In this document: positions 52,888-62,331 of the stretch, in pieces
Numbering within the stretch: the first letter of the stretch is position 1
How the letters are laid out: every line of letters starts with the position of its first letter
Assembly: GCF_029931775.1 (NCBI RefSeq)
Contig: NC_079312.1
Location: 12,035,821 to 12,099,820 of the forward strand
Reading direction: 5' to 3'
Origin: Euleptes europaea
Taxonomy: Eukaryota; Chordata; Lepidosauria; Squamata; Sphaerodactylidae
DNA length: 64,000 nucleotides
The notes under the pieces: generated by a model
Databases searched by the model: none
Told to the model about the DNA's origin: nothing
The model's input: the letters and a program-made list of their open reading frames with translations, nothing else
Program-made: the position numbers and the translations under genes

Positions 52888-53697
52888 ATGGCAGCCGATC
52901 AGGGAGCGACAGCAGCCGAGGTTCCCCAGCTTGAGGCCGTAGTCGATACCGGCAAAAGTCTCATAATCAAAATGGAGGCACCAGAGCTGACAGGCCTTGT
53001 ACCAAGTGACGAGGGGACAGAAAGTTCCATAAAGGGTCACCGCGTTGTTCCCACCTGGGGTTCTTTTGTCGAGGCTACGTTGTCCAAGGTTGGGACAACC
53101 CTGGGAGAATTTCAGAGCTGGGCGAAACCTGACTGCATTAAGCAGGAACCAGACGAACAGCTGCGGGAAGCCCGGTGGCCAGAAGTCCTCAAGGCTCTCC
53201 AGTCGCCACAGGCTAAGTCCTCGGAGGCCAATAAAGAACGTGAGGCCAAATCTGAAGAGGCAGCCGAGGTCTCTGGATGCTCGGAAGGGCAGGGTTTGGC
53301 CGGACTCCTACCGAGCCACCAAAACGGAGCCCTCCAGACCTCTGTCACCCCAGACCCCCAAGCTTGCGGGGAAGCAAAGGATGAGACCCCTAGAGAGGGG
53401 TTTCTTGGCAACGAGGCCCAACGCCAACGCTTCCGGCAGTTGTGCTACCAGGAGGCCAGGGGACCCCGCGAGATCTGCAGCCGGCTGTGGTATCTCTGCC
53501 ATTTGTGGCTGAAGCCGGAGAAACACACCAAGGAGCAGATTCTAGAGCTGGTCATTCTGGAACAGTTCCTGGCCATCCTGCCACCGGAGAGCCAGGACTG
53601 GGTCCGGGAAGGCAGGCCGGAGACCTGCGCTCAGGCAGTGGCCCTGGCTGAGGATTTCCTGCTGAGGCGATGCGCGTCCAGGAGGCCAGAGCAGCAG
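52888..53697 (+). CDS. Gene 4, SCAN exon
   Basis: ATG 52888 to donor CAGCAG|GTGGGA, 270 codons, phase 0; acceptor CTTCAG ends at 52737. The N-terminal block absent from gene 3 has [31 protein letters not shown] and [12 protein letters not shown]; the last is homologous to [12 protein letters not shown] in gene 2, so the long form is ancestral. IKME and IKQE are psi-K-x-E SUMO consensus sites. SCAN at residues about 178-265: [60 protein letters not shown]. Complete protein about 634 aa with exons at 54809 and 56363. Confidence 0.94.
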
Positions 53698-53734
53698 GTG
53701 GGAGCATTTGTTTTTAAAATATATTTAGTTGCTT

Positions 53735-54022
53735 GGAGATCAGTTGTAATCTCAGGAGATTTGTGCCCAAAACGTCCTGCCAGACCATGAGGAAAGGCTG
53801 AGGGAATCAGGAATGTTTAGTCTGGAGAAGAGGCGGTTGAGGAGGCGAGCTCCCCCTCACTGGCAGTCTTTAAGCAGAGGCCGGACAAACACTTGTCAGG
53901 GATGCTCTGAGTCTAGGCCGGTCCTGCATTGAGCAGGGGGTTGGACTAGATGGCCTGTATGGCCCCTTCCAACTCTATGATTCTGTGAGATCTCCAGCCT
54001 CCACCTGGAGATTGGCAGCCCT
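53735..54022 (-). mobile_element. GGTTGCCAAC-family repeat interrupted by CR1
   Basis: GCTTGGAGATCAGTTGTAAT on the left and CCACCTGGAGATTGGCAGCC CTAC on the right. Confidence 0.7.
53761..53985 (+). mobile_element. CR1 3' end nested in the above
   Basis: ATGAGGAAAGGCTGAGGGAA, AGCTCCCCCTCACTGGCAGT, CCAACTCTATGATTCTGTG. Only in copy 2. Confidence 0.85.
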
Positions 54023-54420
54023 ACTGATTGGCCAAGCAGGATCAGGCCAGCTGCAGGCAGTCTGGCATAAAGCACTCATTCTAGTTTGCACCTTCCTTTG
54101 GCCCTTTCTCCATTACCGCCATCGTTTTGACTGTAGGTTAGGCCTTGTGCTGCTGGGATACCTGCTTCTTAGATTTTGAATTTTGGAGTTTTATCTGGAC
54201 TTTGTACTTTCAGTCTGACCAGGTTAATGCATGGGTCAGAGGACTAAAGCCTGAATAAATATTCTAGGACAGTTACTTAGTTTTATTCTTCTTTATTCTT
54301 TATTTAGTTTTATTCGTCTTTATTCTTCTCTGCTTTGGACTGCTTCTATATTTGTATACTTTTGCACATTTCTTTTAATAAACCTTATTAATTATATCCC
54401 TGTGGTGTTATCTGGGTTGC
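54023..54420 (+). other. Copy-2-specific block, possibly LTR-like
   Basis: T-rich, with TTTAATAAACCTTATTAATT near its end. Not found in copy 1. Unclassified. Confidence 0.25.
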
Positions 54421-54424
54421 GGTT

Positions 54425-54655
54425 AGGGATGCCAGCCTCCAGGTGGGACCCAGGGATCCCCTGGAATTGCAGCTCATCCCCAGACTGCAGAAATCAGTTT
54501 CCTGGAGAAAATGGATGCTTTGGAGGTTGAACTCTATGGCATTGTATCCTGCTGAGGCCCCTGTCCTCCCCAGGCTCCACCACCAAACCTCCAGGAGTTT
54601 CCTAACCTGGAACTGGCAACCCTACCCCCCCCCCACCAGCAGCTAGGGGGGACCT
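54425..54655 (+). mobile_element. GGTTGCCAAC-family repeat
   Basis: GGGATGCCAGCCTCCAGGTG to AACCTGGAACTGGCAACCCT. Confidence 0.8.
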
Positions 54656-54808
54656 ACAATCCTAGTTTGGGGGCTTCAGTCTTAATCCAGTACCTTGGCC
54701 TGTTTTGGCTGCAGCTTCCAAGTAATTATCTGTAGAACTTAACTTGCAAGTTTTAGCTCCTGATCCTCTCCCCTCTGCCCTACATGGGAACCTTGGTCAC
54801 TGTTTCAG

Positions 54809-54935
54809 GCTCTGGGAACATTGGAGGAGGTTGCAGTGAGCGTCTTTGAAGCAGACCGGATGTTGTCGGATGCTGTGGAGAGATATCCCTGCCGAGAGAT
54901 CAAGCAGGAAAATGATGGGGATGATGCCTTGCTGG
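54809..54935 (+). CDS. Gene 4, KRAB A-box-like linker exon
   Basis: 127 bp, acceptor TTTCAG|GCT, donor CTGG|GTAAAG. Encodes ALGTLEEVAVSVFEADRMLS, DAVERYPCREIKQENDGDDA, LL(G). Same phase pattern as genes 1-3; the IKQE motif sits where KRAB has VMLE. Confidence 0.82.
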
Positions 54936-55166
54936 GTAAAGATGGCTTTTCTTGGCTCCTCAGTTTCCATTTGCTTCTCTCTTTCTCTCTGATGCCAGAA
55001 ATCTGGGACATGTGTGTGTCTGTGTGTGTGTGAGAAAGGGGGGCATATTAGTTCAACCTCTTTATATATTTGTGGTGCGCACATGCTGCTTTTTAAGAAT
55101 CGGCATTCTTGCAAGTGATTTATGAGCGAGTGGCCAGCAGTTCCGTTATGTTTAGTTTGGCTCTAA

Positions 55167-55410
55167 GTAGGGATGCCAGCCTTTCGGTGGGACGTGGGAA
55201 TCCACTAGAAGTACAACTTGTTTCCAGACGACAGAGATCACTTCTCCCGGAGAAAACGGATGCTTTGGAGGGTGGACTCTATGGCACTGTACCACACTGG
55301 GGCCTTGTTCTCCCCAGGCTCCACCCCAAATCTCCAGGAGTTTCCCAACCTGGATCTGGCAACCTAACCTCCCCATCCCCACTAGTGGCTAGGGAGGACC
55401 TGGAAACCCT
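55167..55410 (+). mobile_element. GGTTGCCAAC-family repeat
   Basis: TAGGGATGCCAGCCTTTCGG to AACCTGGATCTGGCAACCTA; pair of 42148-42398. Confidence 0.75.
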
Positions 55411-55744
55411 AGCTCTAAGACATAATTATCCCGAAAACATAAGTGCAGCATATTATTATTATTTAAAAATAAGATTAAATATTATTTAATAATAGGATTA
55501 AAATTATAAAATAATTTTATTAAAAAAACACGTAAGCAAACAAAAATGGAAGGAGGGCCAGTAACCACTATTCAGGGTATGCCAGACAAAACAAAAAATG
55601 TCGGGAGACGGACGAATCCAACATCTATGAATGAAATGGCATGCAGGCATGTTGGAATTGGGATGTGGGGAAGGCTCTCTGCTGGATCTGAATATGGGCA
55701 CAGGCAGTGGGGGGGAAGGAGTCCCTCGCTGACCCTGGCAATAT

Positions 55745-55965
55745 GTGTAGTGGTTAGAGTGTCAGACTAGGATCTTGAACATCCCAGGTTCGAATCCCCA
55801 CTCTTCTGTGGAAACTTCCTGGGTGATCTTGGGCTAGCTGCACACTCTCAGCTTGACTTATGTCGCAGGGTTGTTGTGAGGATAAAATGGAGGAGAATTA
55901 TATAAGCCACCTAGGGTCACCACTGAGGAGAAAGGTGGGGTGTACGTGAAATAAATAAGTATCTT
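55745..55965 (+). mobile_element. MIR-like SINE
   Basis: TGTGTAGTGGTTAGAGTGTC, CAGGTTCGAATCCCCACTCT; pair of 43110-43340. Confidence 0.85.
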
Positions 55966-56362
55966 AAGAAGTTGTGTAAACAGCTGTGTTGGCCCACACA
56001 AATACAGAAATGGGGGGATAATGTAATACCATTTATTGAAGCACCCAAAATGACACAAACAATCTGTTGCCATGATGGTAGTTCCTCTAAAGTCCCAGCT
56101 TTCATTTTAAAAGAGCAGGTAAAGACAGATTAATCCCCTTTTAATCTGACATTACCTGCTCTTTTCAGCTGGAGCTGCCAAAGGACTGAACCTGAGACCT
56201 TTTATTTCATGCCAAACAGATGTTCTTCTACTGAGCCATGGCCTTATACAGAATGGCTGTTCTGACTCTGTCATCCTCCACAACAGTTAATTTTGTTTGT
56301 TCTGTATTTGACAGTTCTCAAATCTTCTTTTTCCAATCAGGATTTTCTCTTTATCCCATTAG

Positions 56363-57330
56363 GCAGTGGCTATGAGAGAGCAATTGATGGGGACCCACAT
56401 GGATCATTGCTGGAAAGAAGCAAGCTTCAAGATACAGAAGAATATGTTGGGAAACTTGATGGACCGAAAAGGCAACAGAAGAACAAAGCAGAGAAGTGGA
56501 AGGAGAAATCTAATATATTTCCCACTGAATTTAAAGTCAAGCAGAGGTTACACGAAGGAAAAAGAATATATTTTTCATGCAGTGTCTGTGGAAAATGCTT
56601 CACCTGCAAATCAAGCCTTAATAGACATCAGGTAGCACACACAGCGGAGAACCCACATAAATGCCCACACTGTGGCGAAAAATTCACTCGGAGAGCTAGC
56701 CTTATTGTTCACCAGAGAATCCACACGGGGGAAAAACCATATAAATGTTTCACGTGTGGGAAAAGTTTCAGTGTGAACTCAACACTTATCCGGCATCAAA
56801 GGATCCACACGGGTGAGAAACCATACCAGTGCTTTGATTGTGGGGAAAGCTTCAACCAGCGTACGATCCTAATCTCGCACCAGCGGATCCACACAGGAGA
56901 GAAACCGTATCGGTGCTCAGATTGCGGCGAAAGCTTTCGGGACAAGTCAAGCCACATCAGGCACCAGAGAATCCACACAGGAGAGAAACCGTACCAGTGT
57001 GCAGACTGTGGTGTGAGCTTCCGTGATAAGTCGAGCCGTATTAGGCATCAGAGAATCCACACAGGAGAGAAGCCCTATACATGCCTGGACTGTGGCGAAA
57101 GCTTCAGTCAGAGCTCCACCCTCATTAGACACCGAAGGGTTCACACTGGTGCAGCGCCACACAAATGCCCAGACCGTGTGGAATCCTTACATGGTAAACC
57201 TGATCTTAAAAGAAATCAGGATGTTCACCCAGAAGAGAAAACACACTACTACTCAGACTGTGGTGAAACCAACAGTCTGGTCCCAAGCTTGCTTGGGCAT
57301 CAGAGAATTCGCACAGTAGAGAAATGGTAG
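56363..57330 (+). CDS. Gene 4, zinc-finger exon (7 intact fingers)
   Basis: Acceptor CCCATTAG|GCAGTGG (phase 1) to TAG 57328-57330. Same spacer as gene 3, then [126 protein letters not shown], and two degenerate fingers. Fingers 5 and 6 are near copies and have His and Arg where the helix usually has Leu; gene 3 has only one of this pair. At helix position -1, finger 1 (Cys against Ser) and finger 3 (Val against Leu) differ from gene 3, so DNA preference may have shifted. Confidence 0.94.
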
Positions 57331-57530
57331 GCGTGTTCTCATTGTAGCAGGGTTTTAGCTGTATTGTATACCTTGATAAATTACCCAGAAGCACAATATG
57401 AGGGAATGCCTTCTTTCCTGTTCCTAGCATTCCTCACCAAGCCCTTTGGAGCTGGCAACAAGGCCCTGTGAGGTATGGCATAACCCTCACTGCCTTGATC
57501 GGGGGTTATGGAATCACTGCCCATCCCCAC

Positions 57531-57536
57531 AATAAA
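57531..57536 (+). terminator. Polyadenylation signal of gene 4
   Basis: AATAAA 200 bp past the stop, same place as in gene 3. Confidence 0.7.
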
Positions 57537-58009
57537 GTTCACTCTACAGTTGAAGGTTATCCTGGCAGTTTCTGTTTCTTCATGCATTGATCCATGGGGC
57601 ATAAGGAAGGGTGCAGGAAGGCAGTATATATACAGCCCTCCTGCAGTTGTGGGAAGGTGCCTTCCTGAAGAGATGACTTTCTTCTTTCTTCTTTCAAACC
57701 ATCATGCCCCCTATTCTGCAGGGCTGAGTCTTGATCCCTCCCCAAACTACCTCTGAGCACCAGTTCTGGGGGGAGGGCAGCAACTGCAAGTAAAGATAAC
57801 TGCAGATCCCCCGAGCAGATAGTCTGATCTAGTTGACACCTTCTCTTAGCTGTAAAATGGCCATACACAAAAATATGGCCCAGCTATGGAAATAAACTGA
57901 TAAATGCAGACTCAGTAGGCTTCACAAAATCCATTAAGAAAAGGTATGTATGACTCGAGGGAAAAGAACAGAGTCCCGTTTTGCTCAATTGTGTATGTGT
58001 GTGTTTGTA

Positions 58010-58222
58010 TGTAAAGTGCCATCAAGTTACAGCTAACGTATGGCAACCCAGTAGGGTTTTCAAGGCAAGAGACTAACAGAGGTGGTTTGCCCATTGCCTG
58101 CCTCTGTGTAGCAACCCTGGACTTCCTTTGTGGTCTCCCATGCAAGAACTAACCAGGGCCCACCCTGCTTAGCTTCCGAGATTTGATGGGATCAGGCTGG
58201 CCTGGGCCACCCAGGTCAGGGC
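58010..58222 (-). mobile_element. 5S-rRNA-derived SINE
   Basis: GTAAAGTGCCATCAAGTTAC, TTTTCAAGGCAAGAGACTAA, CTGCTTAGCTTCCGAGATTT GATGGGATCAGGC (5S). Confidence 0.9.
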
Positions 58223-58522
58223 TTGAAGAAGAGCTGGTATTTAGATGCTGACTTTCTGTACCACATAAGGGAGACTCAAACCAGCTTACAATCACCTTCC
58301 CTTGCCCTCTCCACAAGAGACACCCTGTGAGGCAGGTGGGGCTGAGAGAGTGTGTCTAGCCCAAGGTCACCCAGCAGGCTTCATGCGTAGGAGTGAGGAA
58401 ACAAATCCAGTTCACCAGATTAGCCTCTGCCGCTCATGTGGAGGAGTGGGGAATCAAACCCGGTTCTCCAGATCAGAGTCCACTGCTCCAAACCACAGCT
58501 CTTAACCACTACACCATGCTTG
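58213..58522 (-). mobile_element. MIR-like SINE inserted after the duplication
   Basis: AGAAGAGCTGGTATTTAGAT to CTTAACCACTACACCATG. Flanked by GCTTG; copy 1 reads straight through at about 46340-46350. Confidence 0.88.
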
Positions 58523-58572
58523 CTCAATCATAGCAGTAAAAATTAAGAAGAGCCAATATGCAGAAAGGTATG

Positions 58573-58745
58573 CAGAACTGGCCCATACTCAGAAGCTAAG
58601 CAGGTCAGTAATTGGGATTGGACACTGTCAAAGAAGACACTGCAGAGGAAGGCAAGGGCAAACCACCTCTGCTCCTCACTTGCTTTGAAAGCCACTTGCC
58701 AGGGCTGCCATAAGTTGATTGTGACTTGACGGCACTCATGTATGT
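58573..58745 (+). mobile_element. 5S-rRNA-derived SINE
   Basis: CTCAGAAGCTAAGCAGGTCA, AGGGCAAACCACCTCTGCTC, TTGATTGTGACTTGACGGCA. Confidence 0.85.
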
Positions 58746-58854
58746 AAGATGCAGGGAAAAAAATGAAGATAAATGAAGGCAAATGTTGGGTATTAGAACA
58801 ACCCTGTATTTCCCTAATTGCAAAATGTATTACTCCATTAACAGCCAATCTGCT

Positions 58855-58942
58855 AGAGGAACTGGTTGGCTGCTCTGTGTGAGACAGGATGCTGGACTAG
58901 ATGGACCACTGGTCTGATCCAGCAGGGCTCTTCTTATGTTTT
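58855..58942 (+). mobile_element. CR1 3' tip
   Basis: GAACTGGTTGGCTGCTCTGT, TGGACCACTGGTCTGATCCA GCAGGGCTCTTCTTATG. Confidence 0.8.
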
Positions 58943-59029
58943 CCAAGGAGCACAATGGGGCATACATGATGCTCCCCACAACAACCCTGTGAGGGAAGCT
59001 AGGCTAAAGAAAGAGGATTGGTTCAGGGG

Positions 59030-59257
59030 TGACCACATGAAGCTGCCTTGTACAGAGTCAGACCCTGGATCTGTCAACGTTGGCCTTGTCTTCTGAGCTT
59101 GGCAGCATCTCTCCAGCGTCACTGGTGGAGGTCTTTCACATCACCTACTGTGTGATCCTTTCTTTCTTTCTTTACTGGAGGTGCTGGGGATTGAACCTGG
59201 GACCTTCTGCATGCCAGGCAGAGGCTCTTCCGTTGAGCCACAGCCCTTCCCCTGCAA
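59030..59257 (-). mobile_element. tRNA-derived SINE
   Basis: CATGAAGCTGCCTTGTACAG, GGTCTTTCACATCACCTACT, GGGATTGAACCTGGGACCTT, CGTTGAGCCACAGCCC. Confidence 0.85.
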
Positions 59258-59417
59258 GCGTCATGGTTAAATGGGGAGTTGAACCTTGGTTTTCCCAGAC
59301 CGTAGTTGGCCACCCTAACCACTACAGCCTTCTGCTACATGGAACTCCCAAGTGATAGTTTCAGGGGGAATTTATCCTGTGCCTTCAGATTGTTGTCTGC
59401 ACGGAGGAATGAACAAA

Positions 59418-59632
59418 CTCCAAACTGCCTGGCTGGATCGGATCAAAGACCCATCTCATCCAGCATCCTGTTTCCACCCATGGCCAGCCGGATGCTTCTG
59501 GAAAGCTCGCAGAGAAGGACAGGGAGACAAACGCCTTCCTCTGTATTTGTCCCCAGCATCTTGATGTTCGAAGGTAGACTGTCCTTTAACATGGAGGCTC
59601 CACTTTGTTGTTATGGCTAATGGTCGTTATTG
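59418..59632 (-). mobile_element. CR1 3' UTR, older subfamily
   Basis: CCTGGCTGGATCGGATCAAA to TTGTTGTTATGGCTAATGG. Confidence 0.8.
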
Positions 59633-59827
59633 AGGTTTCCTCCTAATACAAAATAAATTCACTCCAGTGGTTAACCTCCCCCCCTAAAGATATCAACCAT
59701 CACCATGATTAATGCTATATGGCAGTTATTTACTGTATAAAGAGGTAATGGCTCATGAAAAATAATTTTTTGGGCAAAGAAAGGGTCTTTTCTCAACAGC
59801 TACATCCTGAGACACTTTCACGTGAGA

Positions 59828-60430
59828 TGCTAGGGAGATAAACTTTCACCTTATATGTGTGAAGTTTGTCCTCTTTGCAAACCCCCTTGACCTCAGGGAT
59901 GATGTCTTCACCGGTAAAAGAATCAAGCTCTTCCGATGTTTGTTGAACGCAGAGTCTACAACGTACAAATTCTGTTTATGTTCTACATAAATTTTGTAGA
60001 AGGCTCAATTACCTGTTTGCCTCCAGTGGTCTATGTGTAAATGTGTTTACTTTGAATATAGAGCTCGTTTCTGTATCCTTTAGAAATTGTACTTTATACG
60101 TGGTTAAAAACACATTTGTTAGTTTTTTTAAAAAATAATAAAATTGTCACATTGGGAAATGGAGCCTTCTTTAAATGTGGTGGCCAAAGTAAAGGCAGAT
60201 CAAAAAATTTAAAAATTGGTGTTTGCACAATAAATCCAATACCTGTTTATAATCTATAAAGAACAAAAGCACACATTTTGTTTCAGATTAATAATTCTGA
60301 GCCTTAACAGCATTCAGAGGCTCTTATGTACACTGTTTTGTGCAATATACAACAACCCTTCAAGGCAAGACAATATCTATTGCAGTGAGTGGGCTGTGCA
60401 GCCAAAAATTCTTTTAATTTCAGCCCACTG
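59828..60430. other. Sequence beyond the duplication, nothing recognised
   Basis: AT-rich in 60040-60260. No gene or repeat family that I can support. Confidence 0.35.
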
Positions 60431-60434
60431 GTTC

Positions 60435-60693
60435 TGGTCTAACCTTCTGGGATAACCAAAAACAACTCTGCATCATCCTTTATACGACAGCCCTTCAAAT
60501 ACTTGAAGAAGTTTTTCATATCACATCTCAGTCGTCTCCTCTCCTGGCTAAACATACCCAGCTCCTTCAACCTTTCCTCATACCATTTGGTCTCCAGACC
60601 CCTCACCATCTTCATTACCCTCCTCTGAACACATTTTAGCTTTTCAGCATCCTTGAATTGTGGTGCCCCAAACGGGACTCCAAGTGACTCCAA
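60435..60693 (-). mobile_element. CR1 ORF2 fragment
   Basis: Minus frame ERRRLRCDMKNFFKYLKGCR and KCVQRRVMKMVRGLETKWYE ERLKELGMFS. Confidence 0.85.
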
Positions 60694-60845
60694 GTGAGGT
60701 GGTCACCTTGGTCCCTTCTGAGCTGCAAAAGGCAGCCTTTGGGAAGAGGGAGACCCACTCTAAGGAAGTGGAACAGAAACTGGAAACAATGCGGAAGCAG
60801 AACCCAAAGAACACTCCTATGTGTCCCAGATAGGGACCTTGAGGG

Positions 60846-61100
60846 GGCTTAGCTAACCATTACTGCTCCCCCACCATTTAAATAAACATGTAACCTAACA
60901 TTTCAGAAGGCACATGATCTGTCAACTAGAAAGGTTTCCGTGTGTGTGTCTCGCTGTGCCAGTGTCCCCATTCCACTCATTGGCTGGAGGCGCTTAGATA
61001 GTCATTATGGTTCCCCCCCCCCAATAATTAAAGATATAACATAAGATTTAGGAATGCATACAATCTCTCAACCAAAAAGGATTCTGTGTGTGTCTTTGGG
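60846..61100. repeat. Diverged tandem duplication, period about 140 bp
   Basis: GGCTTAGCTAACCATTACTG CTCCCCC ... TTTCCGTGTGTGTGTCT recurs as GGCGCTTAGATAGTCATTAT GG ... GATTCTGTGTGTGTCTTTGG. Confidence 0.65.
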
Positions 61101-61164
61101 AGCTGAGGTGTAGAGTTCAGGTCCTCCTAGGCCCCGACTCTCTGTGAGAGTCCCCTTGAGAAAC

Positions 61165-61330
61165 AATCATAGAATCATAAAGTTTGAAGGGACCATCAGG
61201 GTCATCAAGTCCAATTTTTAACAACTACCTCCCCCACACACCCCCAGTGACACATGCCGAGAAGATGGCCAAGATGCCCTCCCTCTCATGAACTGCCTAA
61301 GGTCATAGAATCGGCGTTGCTGGCAGATGG
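61165..61330 (-). mobile_element. CR1 3' UTR, second subfamily
   Basis: AATCATAGAATCATAAAGTT TGAAGGGACCATCAGGGTCA, CCCAGTGACACATGC. Confidence 0.7.
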
Positions 61331-61824
61331 CCTTAATGGAAAATCTATAACACATTTTCTTTGCAACACTTTTTGTGCTTTAATGTATTTCAAAGGAGCC
61401 CATGAATGTCATTTGGCAATCCTGGCTCCCATTATCTTCAATGGGCTGTTCATCCTCTCCCACTGTTTCTAATGAGCAATCCTGTCATTCATTTTAGTAC
61501 ATCCCAGATTAAAGACATACAAGCAACATCAAATCCAGTTCATTGAAAGCAGTATAAAAATCAGTTCATCTAAAAGTAGCACAAAATAAACTAGAAAACT
61601 GCTTAAAATAAAAGTAAAAACAATAGTTATTCAGGGCACCAAATATATATACAAGGTCAGAAGAAGGACAATGACAGCAGAAATAAATAAAAAGCCTGGG
61701 AGAAGTAGCAGTGATTTTACCACGCAACTGAACCCCAGCAAGCTTGGCACCAAATGAAACTGTGTGGGAAGTGAGTTTCACATGAAAGGTAGAGCAGCTG
61801 CAAATGCCCTGTCCAAAATGTGTA
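61331..61824. other. Worn sequence, possible L2 scrap
   Basis: AAAAAGCCTGGGAGAAGTAG at 61690 recalls L2. Otherwise nothing recognised. Confidence 0.3.
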
Positions 61825-62165
61825 GTGCCTGGCAACAACCAGGAGAGCCTGGGGGGTGGGGGTAGGCATGGGGGGGAAGCTCACAAAGCAGCACGCTGAG
61901 GTGCAGGGCAGAGGCACGGGATTCCTCCCCCCATCCCTGCTGAGCAACAGCTCCAGGTGCATTAGCTGCATGCATTTTGTCACCTCCAGCTCGCTCCATG
62001 AAGTGCCTGGCACCAGCCAAGAGAACTTGCGTGGGGCCCCGATGGGCAGGGAGCTCACAAGGTGCTGAGGCGCAGGGCAGAGGTGCAGAGCGTCCCTCTC
62101 CCTCCCCACTAAGTGACAGTTCCATGTGCTGGGAAATAGCAGGAGTGTGGCTGCCCCTGAGTGAT
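61825..62165. repeat. Tandem duplication, period about 178 bp
   Basis: GTGCCTGGCAACAACCAGGA ... CTGAGGTGCAGGGCAGAGGC ... GAGCAACAGCTCCAGGTGC recurs from 62003 as GTGCCTGGCACCAGCCAAGA ... CTGAGGCGCAGGGCAGAGGT ... AGTGACAGTTCCATGTGC. Confidence 0.85.
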
Positions 62166-62289
62166 TGACAGCTGGTGTGCTGGGCTGAGTCAGGGAGCCG
62201 CCTGGGGGATCCCTGCATGCCTAACTGCCACTAGCTTTCCACTTTCCGTCCGGGAGGAAAAGAGCATAGATGGGCTCCAGGGGCAGGGG

Positions 62290-62291
<2 letters not shown>

Positions 62292-62331
<40 letters not shown>

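Larger units (their letters stand above)
47000..59827 (+). repeat. Segmental tandem duplication, copy 2 (gene 4)
   Basis: Head-to-tail with copy 1; the join at about 47000 puts the copy 1 right end (TTTTCACATGAGA) against the left end (AAAAGACTAAAAT). 12,828 bp, holds gene 4. Right boundary at CACGTGAGA 59819-59827. Confidence 0.9.

Noticed and set aside
61717-62218. Two overlapping minus-strand frames of 130-146 codons
   Set aside because: They lie in a GC-rich tandem duplication; the apparent internal peptide repeat comes from that.
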